DNA of 64,000 bases, taken from NCBI GenBank assembly GCA_002479255.1, contig DLMJ01000050.1:8498-72497 (forward strand), given 5' to 3'. The notes under the pieces are model-generated. The model had not been told where the DNA came from. It did not search any database and saw only the letters and a program-made list of their open reading frames with translations. Shown in pieces: positions 24,578-33,348 of the stretch (position 1 is its first letter; every line of letters begins with the position of its first letter). Both the position numbers and the translations under genes were made by a program. This DNA comes from Candidatus Binatus soli (GTDB lineage: Bacteria; Desulfobacterota; Binatia; Binatales; Binataceae).

Positions 24578-26347
24578 ATGAAGCAGAAGTACGAAGGTAA
24601 GGACCTACAGGGTCTTGTCGATCTCGGCCGTGAGCAGGGCTACCTGACCTTCGAGCAGGTCAACGACTACCTGCCGCAGGATGTCGCTTCACCGACCGAC
24701 CTGCGCGCCGCGCTGGACAGCTTCGAGGACCTTGATATCAAGGTGCTCGAGGAAGTCCCGACCGAAGGCGCCGACGAAGTCGAGGTCGAAGGCAAGGAAG
24801 AGCCCGAAGAAGCGCCCGAGGCCGCGCCGGCGGCTGCAGATTCGCTTGGCGAGTCGTCGGACCCCGTCCGGCTCTATCTCAAGGAGATGGGCAACTTCCA
24901 GCTTCTCTCGAGGGAACAGGAAGTCGAAATTGCCAAGCGCATCGAAGCCGGCGAGAACGAAGTCGAAGAGGAAGTGTTGGGCTCGCCGATCACGCTCGAT
25001 TTCGTGATTCGAGTGGGCGAACGCGTGGAGGCAGGCGAAGCCGATCTGCGCGATGTCTTCGAGGACGCCGCCGAAACGCCTGACGAACCCGACGAAGAGC
25101 GCGGACCCGAAGCCGACGAGCGCCAGCGCAAGAAATTGACGCTCGCGACCAGGAAGCTCACCGACCTGCGCGCCAAAATCGAGGCAATCGAGGAAGAACT
25201 CCGCAACAAGCCCGGTCCGCGCCGCAAGCCCAACCTCGACAAGAACCTGACCCGTCTGAACGAGCGCGTGAAAAAGGAATTGCGCGCGATGGCGTTGTCG
25301 CGCCGCCTGATGGAAGCGGTGATCGGCGAGATGCGCGACTTCCTTGAACAGTTCCGCATCGCGCAGCACACGATCGCGAAGTACGAGGAAGCGACCGGCC
25401 GCTCGCGCACTCACCTGCTCAAGGAAGCCGCCGAAGCCGAAGACCGCCGGCACGTCCTGAAGATAAATGATGTCCGCGAGAACCTGCTCGATATCGCGGC
25501 CAGAATTCGCTTGGCGCAAAAAACTATTCGCGAAGTCGAAAAAAAGGCCAAGGACACCGGCGAGGAATACGCGCGCAAGCTCGAGACCATCGCCGCCGGA
25601 CAGGACAAGAGCCGCCGCGCGAAAAAGGAGCTGACCGAGGCCAACTTGCGCCTCGTCGTCAGCCTGGCCAAGCGTTACACCAATCGCGGCCTTGGCTTTC
25701 TCGACCTCATCCAGGAAGGCAACATCGGCCTGATGCGCGCGGTGGACAAGTTCGAGTATCAACGCGGCTACAAGTTTTCGACCTACGCGACCTGGTGGAT
25801 TAGGCAGTCGATGTCGCGTGCGATCGCCGACCAGGGCCGCACCATTCGCATCCCGGTCCACATGGTCGAGACAATCAACAAGCTGCTCCGCGTCACGCGC
25901 CTGCTCGTGCAGCGGCTCGGCCGCGAACCCGGGCCCGAAGAAATCGCGGAGCAGATGGAGATGCCGCTGGACAAGGTCCAGAAGGTGCTCAAGATCGTCA
26001 AGGAACCCATCTCACTCGAAACGCCAATCGGCGACGAAGAAGAAAGTTCGCTCGGCGATTTTGTCGAGGACGAACTCGCGCCGTCGCCCGTCGAGGCTGC
26101 AATTCAGGGCAACCTCGGCGAGCAGACGCGCAAGGTGTTGGCCACGCTCACCCCGCGCGAGGAGCAAATCCTGCGCATGCGCTTCGGCATCGGCCAGAAG
26201 ACCGACTACACGCTGGAGGAAGTCGGCAAACAATTCGCCGTCACCCGCGAGCGCATCCGGCAGATCGAGGCCAAGGCGTTGCGCAAACTGCGCCAGACCG
26301 GCAGATCGCGCAACCTCGAGGGCTTCCAGGAGCGCGGCGGCGAGTAG
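24578..26347 (+). CDS. rpoD: RNA polymerase primary sigma factor RpoD
   Basis: A 589-residue sigma-70. Region 1.1 lies at the N-terminus (LVDLGREQGYLTFEQVNDYL), followed by an acidic spacer. Region 1.2 reads DPVRLYLKEMGNFQLLSREQE. A large non-conserved region of about 200 residues precedes region 2 (RLVVSLAKRYTNRGLGFLDL, then EGNIGLMRAVDKFEY and YATWWIRQSMSRAIA). Regions 3 and 4 follow, ending with the helix-turn-helix TLEEVGKQFAVTRERIRQIE. It directs RNA polymerase to housekeeping promoters. Contrary to many bacteria, dnaG is not adjacent. Confidence 0.97.
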   Translation: MKQKYEGKDLQGLVDLGREQGYLTFEQVNDYLPQDVASPTDLRAALDSFEDLDIKVLEEVPTEGADEVEVEGKEEPEEAPEAAPAAADSLGESSDPVRLYLKEMGNFQLLSREQEVEIAKRIEAGENEVEEEVLGSPITLDFVIRVGERVEAGEADLRDVFEDAAETPDEPDEERGPEADERQRKKLTLATRKLTDLRAKIEAIEEELRNKPGPRRKPNLDKNLTRLNERVKKELRAMALSRRLMEAVIGEMRDFLEQFRIAQHTIAKYEEATGRSRTHLLKEAAEAEDRRHVLKINDVRENLLDIAARIRLAQKTIREVEKKAKDTGEEYARKLETIAAGQDKSRRAKKELTEANLRLVVSLAKRYTNRGLGFLDLIQEGNIGLMRAVDKFEYQRGYKFSTYATWWIRQSMSRAIADQGRTIRIPVHMVETINKLLRVTRLLVQRLGREPGPEEIAEQMEMPLDKVQKVLKIVKEPISLETPIGDEEESSLGDFVEDELAPSPVEAAIQGNLGEQTRKVLATLTPREEQILRMRFGIGQKTDYTLEEVGKQFAVTRERIRQIEAKALRKLRQTGRSRNLEGFQERGGE

Positions 26348-26415
26348 CGGCCCGACGTTCCGGCAATGTGATTTAAGGGCTCGGATGCAATGTGAAGGCG
26401 ACGGCGGTGTTCACA

Positions 26416-26444
26416 TTGACGCCTGACGCCACCGAGCGTACCTT
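26416..26444 (+). promoter_or_regulatory. Possible toxin-antitoxin promoter
   Basis: TTGACG at 26416-26421 is followed after 17 bases by TACCTT at 26439-26444. A direct repeat of TATTACG lies just downstream (about 26449-26462), where an antitoxin operator would be expected. The -10 is weak. Confidence 0.4.
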
Positions 26445-26470
26445 AAATATTACGTATTACGAGGGATGCG

Positions 26471-26653
26471 ATGGGCAGTCCTAAGGAACAGAGGAACGAC
26501 GTAATCCGCGATGCGGGCAGCGCGTTTTCGACAAGTGAAACGCTCGTTCTTGACGAGCGTACTTGGGAGCAGTTCGTCGCGGCCTTGGAGAGTCCCCCGC
26601 GAGATATTCCCCAGCTCGTGGAGTTGTTCCGCGCGAAAGCGCCTTGGGATTAG
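26471..26653 (+). CDS. DUF1778-like antitoxin, lacking the usual DNA-binding part
   Basis: A 60-residue protein. Its second half, SETLVLDERTWEQFVAALE followed by SPPRDIPQLVELF and APWD, matches the toxin-binding tail of DUF1778 (TacA/AtaR) antitoxins. These are normally about 90 residues with a ribbon-helix-helix domain ahead of this tail. Here only about 20 residues precede it and the domain is missing or strongly shortened. It lies 3 bases ahead of the acetyltransferase toxin. It may neutralise the toxin without repressing the promoter, or be a decayed copy. Confidence 0.7.
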   Translation: MGSPKEQRNDVIRDAGSAFSTSETLVLDERTWEQFVAALESPPRDIPQLVELFRAKAPWD

Positions 26654-26656
26654 CGC

Positions 26657-27184
26657 GTGCCGTTCGCCCGTCCCCGGCTCATGGAGCATGGGGATGTTTC
26701 CCGCGCGCAAAGGTTTGATTGCGGCGTCCCCGTTCTCAACGATTGGCTTCAAAAGCATGCGTGGCCAAGCCATCAGGGTGGCGGCGCGCGCGTGTATGTG
26801 ACTGTTGAACCTACCCAAGACCTGATAGCCGCGTACTTCTGCCTCTCTGCCTCTCATACCGATCGCACGGTCGCCCCGCCGCGCGTGTCACAGGGGATGG
26901 GACGGAGTCCTATTCCTGTGGTTCTGATCGGCAGGTTCGGCGTCGATATGCGCTTTCAAGGAAGCGGCCTCGGAACGTTTATGGTCCGGCACGCATTCGA
27001 GGAAACTTTGAAGACCGCGCAATGGTTCGGCATTCGCGCCGTCATGGTAGAGGCCAAGGATCAAAACGCGGCGAACTTTTACGAGGGCCTTGGCTTCACC
27101 GCTTCGGTCAGTGATCCGCTTCGTCTCTTCATCATGATCAAGGACGTCAAAAAATCGATCACCGTCGCGGCGATGAACCCATAA
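26657..27184 (+). CDS. GNAT acetyltransferase toxin (TacT/AtaT-like)
   Basis: A 175-residue GNAT protein. It has an FDCGVPVLNDWLQKHA opening typical of the tRNA-acetylating toxin group, the acetyl-CoA loop FQGSGLGTFMVRHA (variant of Q/RxxGxG/A) and a C-terminal AANFYEGLGFTAS strand. These toxins acetylate the amino group of aminoacyl-tRNA and stop translation. Start GTG lies 3 bases after the antitoxin stop. The catalytic tyrosine near the C-terminus is expected in NFYEGLGF. Confidence 0.85.
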   Translation: MPFARPRLMEHGDVSRAQRFDCGVPVLNDWLQKHAWPSHQGGGARVYVTVEPTQDLIAAYFCLSASHTDRTVAPPRVSQGMGRSPIPVVLIGRFGVDMRFQGSGLGTFMVRHAFEETLKTAQWFGIRAVMVEAKDQNAANFYEGLGFTASVSDPLRLFIMIKDVKKSITVAAMNP

Positions 27185-27500
27185 CGATTTTTCATTGGCT
27201 GGGGTGATCCGGGCGTTTAGGGACAGATGTCGCGCGAGTCGATTGCGGGCGAGCGGGACCTGAAGGCTGGGCGATCCGCGTGGTCGGGGGCACGGGCCGG
27301 GAGCCGAGGCCGCAAGGCGGCGCGGGATCACGCTCGATTCCGCGTTGAATGAAATCCCCGTTTCGCGCGCACTTTGTTCTTTCCTGATCGATGCTGGTCC
27401 TGCTAGGAGTTAGAGTCTGTTACAGGCGCCTTCGCCCCCGGCCTTTCGTTTTTCGTCGTTCACTCTTCGACGCCGGCCGCATGGTCCTGATGGAGCGCAA
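27185..27500 (+). other. Intergenic spacer without recognised gene
   Basis: This 316-base stretch between the toxin and the membrane oxidoreductase is GC-rich. I see no coding frame with a convincing start or family, no strong terminator and no clear promoter. The promoter of the downstream gene is presumably near its 3' end. Confidence 0.4.
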
Positions 27501-29606
27501 ATGAACGAGCAAGTTACCCGCCAAATCTTCTGGAACATCCCCGTTCCGTTCATCGTGCTGATGTACGCCATGCTCGGGCTGCTGATCGCCGGGTTCATTT
27601 ACGCCGGCCTCCGCTGGTACCGGCTGCTGAGTCTCGGCGTGTCCGACGATCGCCTCGATCATCCACTCCAGCGCCTGCTGCTGGCGCTGCGCGATTCGTT
27701 CGGCCAGGGCAACGTGATTCGCGAGACATGGGGATGGATGCATTACGCGTTTTACGTCGCATTTGTCGGACTGTTCATCGGTACGACGATCGTCGTGATC
27801 AACAGCGACGTGCGCGATCTATTCGCTCTGTTCGGCCTCGATTTCTACTTTTTCTATGGCGATTTCTATCTTTACTTCAAAGTTGCGATGGACACCTTCT
27901 TCATCCTGCTGATCCTCGGCGTGCTGATGGAAGGTGCGCGGCGCGCTTTTCGCAAACCCACCGTGCTCAATGAGCCGCCTGCGGAGAAAGTCCGGGACAA
28001 TCTCGAGAACCGGCTCGGCTACTGGTTCCCGATGTCGATGATGGTGCTGGCTGCCGTCACGGGCCTGATGCTCGAGGGCGCGCGTATCAACGCCGCGCAT
28101 CCCGCGTTCACCGAATGGGCATACGTGGGACGGGTCGTGGGCCGTATCGAGGGCGCGCTCGGCGCCGGCTCTGCTTACCATCGATGGCTGTGGCTGGTGC
28201 ACGTGATGTTCGTGTACGCGCTGCTGTTCTGTTTTCCGTTCACCAAGCTGCGTCATTTGATCTTCGGCCCGCTCAATCTGTTCTTCCGTAACCTCGGTCC
28301 GCGCGGACGGCTCGCGCCGATCAAGGATTTCGAGACCGCCGAGACGTTCGGCGTCTCGCAGGTCGAGGATTACACGTGGAAGCAGCTGCTCGACATGGGA
28401 TCGTGCCTCGAGTGCGGCCGCTGCACGATCAACTGCCCCACCGTCAACACCGGCAAAACGCTGAATCCCAAGTATCTTGTGATCGAACAGCGCGAGCATC
28501 TGCTCGACAAGGCGCCCTTTCTGCTCGCGGCGAAGGCAAACGGCAGGCAGGGCGGCGGCGCCGAAGCGCCCACATGGGACGGCCCTGACATGATCACGCA
28601 GGTCGCGACCGAAGAAGCGGTCTGGGCATGCACGACGTGCGGATGGTGCGAAGAGGGATGCCCGGTCGGCATCGAGCACATACAAAGAATCGTGGACATG
28701 AGGCGCTACGACGTACTGATGGAGTCGAGGTTCCCGACCGAACTGACGGGAGCCTTCAAGGGAATCGAGAACCAGGGAAATCCATGGGGCCTTGCTCGGG
28801 AAAAGCGCGCCGAATGGGCACAGGGACTTGAAATTCCCGAGATCGCCGAGCTCGACGATCCGTCAGAGATCGACGTGCTGTATTGGGTGGGATGCGCCGG
28901 CTCGTACGACGAACGCATCCAGCGCGTAAGCAAGTCGTTCGCGGCCTTGATGAAACAGGCCGGCGTCAAGTTTGCGATCCTCGGGCGCGAGGAGACCTGC
29001 ACCGGCGACCCGGCCCGCCGGCTCGGCAACGAATACCTGTACGCGACCGTCGCGGCGCAGAACGTCGAGACGCTCAATCGCTACAAGCCGCGGCGAATAG
29101 TCACTCAATGCCCGCATTGCTATCACAACCTGAAGAATGAGTATCCGGACTTCGGCGGTAACTATACGGTCGTGCATGAAGCCGAGTTTATCGACGAACT
29201 AATCCAGGCCGGACGTTTGAAGCCCCGCGCCGAGATCAACCAACGCATCACCTATCACGACCCGTGCTACATGGCGCGTCACAATCGCAAATGGGACAGC
29301 GCACGAAGCGCGCTCGGCGCGATCCCCGCCGCCGAGGTGGCCGAGGTCGAACAGTCCAAAAATCGCACCTTCTGCTGCGGCGCGGGCGGTGGATGCTTCT
29401 GGAAGGAGGAACACGAGGGCACGCGGATCAATCTGAAGCGCTTCGATCAATTGAACGAGGCCGAGCCCGAGTGCATCGCGGTGGGATGCCCGTTCTGCAT
29501 GACGATGCTCGAAGACGCGGTGAAGTCGCGCTCGCTCGAAGAGAGCATACGCGTGCGCGATCTCGCGGAACTGGTCGCCGAATCCACCGGCGCAAACACA
29601 AAGTGA
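27501..29606 (+). CDS. Membrane-bound heme b/FeS oxidoreductase (EMO-type ETF:quinone oxidoreductase)
   Basis: A 701-residue protein. Residues 1-270 carry about six membrane helices of the NarI/DsrM type that would bind heme b. Two 4Fe-4S motifs follow, CLECGRCTINCP near 303 and CTTCGWCEEGCP near 376. The rest is HdrD-like with two CCG domains: one from about 455 (VGCAGSYD to CPHCYHNL) and one from about 583 (HDPCYMARH, CCGAGGG, GCPFCMTML). Proteins with this layout accept electrons from ETF and reduce menaquinone. It fits the etfBA genes in this window. A strong terminator follows the gene. Confidence 0.8.
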   Translation: MNEQVTRQIFWNIPVPFIVLMYAMLGLLIAGFIYAGLRWYRLLSLGVSDDRLDHPLQRLLLALRDSFGQGNVIRETWGWMHYAFYVAFVGLFIGTTIVVINSDVRDLFALFGLDFYFFYGDFYLYFKVAMDTFFILLILGVLMEGARRAFRKPTVLNEPPAEKVRDNLENRLGYWFPMSMMVLAAVTGLMLEGARINAAHPAFTEWAYVGRVVGRIEGALGAGSAYHRWLWLVHVMFVYALLFCFPFTKLRHLIFGPLNLFFRNLGPRGRLAPIKDFETAETFGVSQVEDYTWKQLLDMGSCLECGRCTINCPTVNTGKTLNPKYLVIEQREHLLDKAPFLLAAKANGRQGGGAEAPTWDGPDMITQVATEEAVWACTTCGWCEEGCPVGIEHIQRIVDMRRYDVLMESRFPTELTGAFKGIENQGNPWGLAREKRAEWAQGLEIPEIAELDDPSEIDVLYWVGCAGSYDERIQRVSKSFAALMKQAGVKFAILGREETCTGDPARRLGNEYLYATVAAQNVETLNRYKPRRIVTQCPHCYHNLKNEYPDFGGNYTVVHEAEFIDELIQAGRLKPRAEINQRITYHDPCYMARHNRKWDSARSALGAIPAAEVAEVEQSKNRTFCCGAGGGCFWKEEHEGTRINLKRFDQLNEAEPECIAVGCPFCMTMLEDAVKSRSLEESIRVRDLAELVAESTGANTK

Positions 29607-29692
29607 ACAGCGCCTGCGCGAGCAATGGCCACCGGAGACGCGCGCAGGCATCCGCATCAACCACGATTTAGTTTTTCGCGTTGGATCGACAC

Positions 29693-29735
29693 GACGAGCG
29701 GGGCCCCGACGGACCCCGCTCGTCATTTATTTGTT
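29693..29735 (+). terminator. Rho-independent terminator
   Basis: GACGAGCGGGG at 29693-29703 pairs perfectly with CCCCGCTCGTC at 29714-29724, followed by ATTTATTTGTT. It ends the transcript of the upstream oxidoreductase gene. Confidence 0.85.
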
Positions 29736-29787
29736 CAACTCACTCGCGACGGTCGAATGAATCCCCGCGCAAGTTCGCGTGGGCGAC

Positions 29788-30600
29788 TCAATGCGCCGCC
29801 GGCGGCGCGCCCGCACCCGGCGCGCCTGCACCCGGCGCCATCTTCATTGAGCCCATGCCCGGCGCGGCCGGCAGTTCTTTCTTGGTGAAGCCTGCAGGAA
29901 CCGCGAAATCGGCGTCCGCCAGCTTCTTTGATTCGACCTTCTCGACCGTCTCGCTCATCACGACCGGCGGGCGTTTCGCCATCATGTCGTTAATCTTGGC
30001 GGCCTGCTCCGGCGCCATCCCCGGCATCGAGACGTGCCCCATCTTCATCGTCGAGTCCGTCGCGAGTGGCACTCCGTCTGGAATCTCGCCGCCGCTGGTC
30101 GGAACGGCGCCTGTGCTCTTGAGCTTGTCCGCCATATTTTTCTCGAACGCCGAAAACTCCGCGGCGCCGGGCACGGCAGTCGAGAAGCATTCCTTGACCG
30201 TGTAGTCGCCCTGCATCATGTGCCCGCCGCCGTTGTAGTCGGCACACTTGTAGCCCGCGATCTCGCGCGTGGTGCCGGCCTTCTTGAAGTTCATCGCCGC
30301 GCTCTGGCTCGCCGCCATCATCGCCGCCATCTGCCCCTTGGGCGGAAACTCGATCTCGAAGTAGGTCTTCGCCTTCGGATCGATCACGTACATCTTCCCT
30401 TTGTCGAGGTCAGTGATGATCGTGTGACGCTCGGTCTCCGTCTTCTGCTTGTTGCCCTGCACCGAAATGGTTTGTACGGCGTCGCGAGTGTTGGCCCCGT
30501 TGGTCACGTGCTGCTTTTGCGTGATGACGACCCCGGCGGCCGCGGGAAGCGCGGTCATTGCGAGCGTCATCCCCGCAACCAGGGCGGTTAATTTTCTCAT
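29788..30600 (-). CDS. Secreted DUF4412-type protein
   Basis: A 270-residue exported protein. Residues 1-22 are a signal peptide (MTLAMTALPAAAG). The mature part has the DUF4412 layout: VITQKQ..., a charged RHTIITDLDKGKMYVID strand and TREIAGYKCADYNGG, in which the paired cysteine lies near residue 115. The C-terminus is an Ala/Gly/Pro/Met-rich tail. The start at 30600 has GGAG upstream; the longer frame adds 45 residues that lack a signal. It overlaps the stop of the upstream membrane gene by 4 bases, so the two are coupled. Function unknown. Confidence 0.7.
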   Translation of the reverse strand: MRKLTALVAGMTLAMTALPAAAGVVITQKQHVTNGANTRDAVQTISVQGNKQKTETERHTIITDLDKGKMYVIDPKAKTYFEIEFPPKGQMAAMMAASQSAAMNFKKAGTTREIAGYKCADYNGGGHMMQGDYTVKECFSTAVPGAAEFSAFEKNMADKLKSTGAVPTSGGEIPDGVPLATDSTMKMGHVSMPGMAPEQAAKINDMMAKRPPVVMSETVEKVESKKLADADFAVPAGFTKKELPAAPGMGSMKMAPGAGAPGAGAPPAAH

Positions 30601-31655
30601 AGCGATTGCTCTCCTTGTGCTCGTTGCATTTTTATCACAGAATCGCGCCCCGCCGCGGCGGCGCCCATCATATCGCCGCGCTGCTGCACGACCATCCGAT
30701 GTATCATCAGGCTCAGCAGCCCGAACAATACCCATACCATTTCTTTGATTCGGCGGAGAAACCCCACCGCGAAGCCTATCCCCGGCGGGTAACCGAGCAT
30801 CCCCACAATCAGCGCCTTACCGCCCTCCTGGCTTACCAGCTTGGCTGGAATCAGAAAGGTCGCGCGTTCGATCAGCAGCCCAACCGCCTCGACCAGCAGC
30901 GCTGTCTGTAACGACGCCGGCTGATGCAGCAGCCGCAGCAGGATATAAATTTCGAGCGGCCCGAAACTCCACGCGGCTGCATAGCACAGGCACGACGCGG
31001 CGAGCCGGCCGCGATGGTGCGCGTAAAGATCGAGCAACACCGCGTCGGCCTCATCGGCGGACTCGCGGATTTCGTCGACGTTGATTTTGATTCGCCCGAT
31101 ATTGAACTTGGTCGCGGCACGCCACAGATACGAGAACGGCCGCTTCATCTGCACGAAAAAGAAGCCCCCCGCCAGCGCCATCGCCAGCGCAAACCCGCCC
31201 ACTATCGACCAGTAGAGGTTGGCGGCTACCGGTATCAGGCGCAGCGAAATCACCAGCGCGATCGAGAGAAACACGATCTGCCCGACCGCTTCGGCCAGCG
31301 ACGCGACGATTACCGTCGCCAGCCCCACCGGCATGCGCAGTTTCTCGCGCACATCCACCGCCATCACGAACTGCCCCCCGAGCTGCGCCGACGGCGTCAC
31401 ATAGTCGATCGCCTCACCGCCAATTCGCGCCGCAAACAACTCGATGAACCTGAGCTTCGGTGGATAGTCCTCAATGGTGACCCGCCAGCCGAGCGTGTTT
31501 GCGATTCGCGCCAGCGCCTCCAGCGAAATTGTCAGCGCCAGGCCCCATCCTGCCATCCGCACGTAGCCAATCACCTGTCCCGGCCCATAATGCGTCAGGA
31601 ACCAGGCGTAAAACGCGATCGCTATAACGATGAAGTATGTCTCGACGCGGCGCAT
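30597..31655 (-). CDS. Lysylphosphatidylglycerol synthase TM-domain (UPF0104/HpnL-like) membrane protein
   Basis: A 352-residue membrane protein with about eight helices, matching the LPG_synthase_TM family (TIGR00374 group). Landmarks are FAARIGGEAIDYVTPSAQLGGQ in the first third and AVGLLIERATFLIPAKLVSQEGGKAL later. Relatives flip or move lipids, and HpnL acts in hopanoid transport. The start at 31655 removes a poorly hydrophobic 24-residue extension. It overlaps the DUF4412 gene at its end. A second, unrelated copy of the family lies at 38.3-39.3 kb. Confidence 0.75.
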   Translation of the reverse strand: MRRVETYFIVIAIAFYAWFLTHYGPGQVIGYVRMAGWGLALTISLEALARIANTLGWRVTIEDYPPKLRFIELFAARIGGEAIDYVTPSAQLGGQFVMAVDVREKLRMPVGLATVIVASLAEAVGQIVFLSIALVISLRLIPVAANLYWSIVGGFALAMALAGGFFFVQMKRPFSYLWRAATKFNIGRIKINVDEIRESADEADAVLLDLYAHHRGRLAASCLCYAAAWSFGPLEIYILLRLLHQPASLQTALLVEAVGLLIERATFLIPAKLVSQEGGKALIVGMLGYPPGIGFAVGFLRRIKEMVWVLFGLLSLMIHRMVVQQRGDMMGAAAAGRDSVIKMQRAQGEQSL

Positions 31656-31829
31656 CGGCAGGTGGAGACCGCCTCTATGGACGGGCGGCAACCGATGCAT
31701 TCTTTCAGTCGCGCCCCACCTGCGCAACCCAACGCCGCCCCACCCGAATGCCCCCCCCCAAGCCGCTCTAACAGGGCGAAGCCCGCATCTTTCTTTATCC
31801 TTACTAAGGTTCAGGAGCTGGCGTCCGCC

Positions 31830-32942
31830 CTACGGCTCGTCGCCGTGCTGGAACAGGCGCATCAACTCCTCGAGCGTCGCCGGCGGCTTGTGCGCCGTCT
31901 CCAGCGTGTCGCGAACGTGATCGACCGACCTCATTCCGACCAGCGCCACGTCCACACCCTGCGTCGAGCGGGTGAACTGAATCGATCGCTGCGCATCGGT
32001 GGCGAAACCGCTGAACGCCTTCGCGACGATTGGCGGCAGCCCGCGCGATAACTGCCCCTGCAGCAGCGTCGCGCTCGCCGAAACCGCGACTCCGAGCGCC
32101 TTCGCGGCAGCCAGCGTGGTCGCCTTGCCGCCGTGCACGATCTGGTTCGATCGCGTGACAGCCTCCGGCATCGCGAGATTGTACGGCAGCTGGATTGCGC
32201 GAAAATGATGCGCGTCGCCGCCAACCTCGCGCGCGATTCGCATCAACTCGTCGAGCGAGAGCCATCCGCGCTCCGTTGGCGCCGCCCGGTAGCCGTTCCA
32301 CGTCGCGGTCCCGTACACGCCGATCTTTCCGTCGGCCACCGCACCTTCCAGGAACTCGAAAATCGTCGCCATTCTCGCCAGGAACTCATTGCGTTCGACG
32401 GCTTCGAGCTGTGTCTCGGGATTGTGGATGTAATAGATGTCGATCGTCTCGAGATTGAGATTCTTGCGCGACAACTCCAGCATCGTGCCGATGTACTTCG
32501 GCGTCATGCAATGCGATCCGTCAACCAAATCGGTGGGCGCGACGATTCCCGTCTTCACGTAGCGCTCTTCGAACCACGCGCGCGGATTGGCCGGCACGCC
32601 CCCGTCAAACGTTATGTAACCGCCCTTGGTCGCGACGACCACCTGCTCGCGCGCGATCTCGCCAGTTTTGGCCATCTCGCCAATCGCTTTGCCGATATTC
32701 CGTTCGCTGCGCTGGAAGCGGTAATTCACCGCCGTATCGATCAGATTGATCCCGCCGCGAAGACTCGCCTTGATCGCCGCTTCGTAGAACCGATCGGTCT
32801 CGTCGTCGGGATCGCCCAGGTATGTGCCGATTCCGATCGATGAAACCGACACCCCGAGCACCGGCCGGAAATTTCCCGGCAACTCCGGGAACCGGCTCGC
32901 GTATGCGGCCGTAGCTGCGGCGGTCGCGCGCCCCTTAAGCAT
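31830..32942 (-). CDS. Aldo/keto reductase family oxidoreductase
   Basis: A 370-residue protein of the AKR superfamily, a TIM-barrel NADPH enzyme. The catalytic region begins LIDTAVNYRFQRSERNIG (Asp and Tyr), continues with VVVATKGGYI (Lys) and YYIHNPETQ, and near the C-terminus has VALVGMRSVDHVRD for NADPH binding. It is longer than typical AKRs because of an insertion after the third strand. Substrate unknown. It stands alone. Confidence 0.8.
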   Translation of the reverse strand: MLKGRATAAATAAYASRFPELPGNFRPVLGVSVSSIGIGTYLGDPDDETDRFYEAAIKASLRGGINLIDTAVNYRFQRSERNIGKAIGEMAKTGEIAREQVVVATKGGYITFDGGVPANPRAWFEERYVKTGIVAPTDLVDGSHCMTPKYIGTMLELSRKNLNLETIDIYYIHNPETQLEAVERNEFLARMATIFEFLEGAVADGKIGVYGTATWNGYRAAPTERGWLSLDELMRIAREVGGDAHHFRAIQLPYNLAMPEAVTRSNQIVHGGKATTLAAAKALGVAVSASATLLQGQLSRGLPPIVAKAFSGFATDAQRSIQFTRSTQGVDVALVGMRSVDHVRDTLETAHKPPATLEELMRLFQHGDEP

Positions 32943-33254
32943 CATGCCGTTTCTCCCGTGCGCCCTCGCGCCCGTTGCCCGGTTGCGATGAATACTTGCG
33001 AAGAAAAAGACTGCGGACCGATCGTCGGCTCGATGTTCTCGCCAACCTTCGCGAACCCACCATCGTCGATATGAACGGCGAGCTGCGGCGCCGAGTAAAA
33101 TACCTCATCATCGTCGTCGTCGACGCGCCTGGAGAAATCGGTGGGAAGTTGTCTGGACGTGGTGAAATCCTGTTTTGAGGCTCTGTTGATAGGTTACTTT
33201 TATCCTTAAATATCAGCTATTTAGCGCAACTTTACGAGAATTTTAGGAGCATCG
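32943..33254 (+). other. Intergenic region upstream of iclR-type gene, no gene seen
   Basis: The stretch contains a 67-codon open frame without family, signal or ribosome-binding site, which I regard as chance. The right half becomes AT-rich toward the promoter at 33255. Confidence 0.4.
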
Positions 33255-33284
33255 TTGACATGGTTCGGGCGCGTCATCTAAAGT
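33255..33284 (+). promoter_or_regulatory. Sigma-70 promoter of the IclR gene
   Basis: A perfect TTGACA at 33255-33260 is followed after 18 bases by TAAAGT at 33279-33284. Transcription would begin near 33291, within the palindromic box at 33283-33297. Confidence 0.65.
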
Positions 33285-33297
33285 AAAACACTTTTAC
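33283..33297. promoter_or_regulatory. Palindromic operator candidate
   Basis: GTAAAA-CAC-TTTTAC is a perfect 15-base inverted repeat overlapping the -10 and transcription start of the IclR gene. IclR regulators bind such short palindromes, and autorepression is the simplest reading. Confidence 0.55.
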
Positions 33298-33348
33298 AAA
33301 CCGCGCTTCGCGAGGATTGAGAACCGCCAGCGCGGTATCGGAACGCCG

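Noticed and set aside
32975..33178. 67-residue frame upstream of the IclR gene
   Set aside because: No ribosome site, no family and lies in a region just before a strong promoter.
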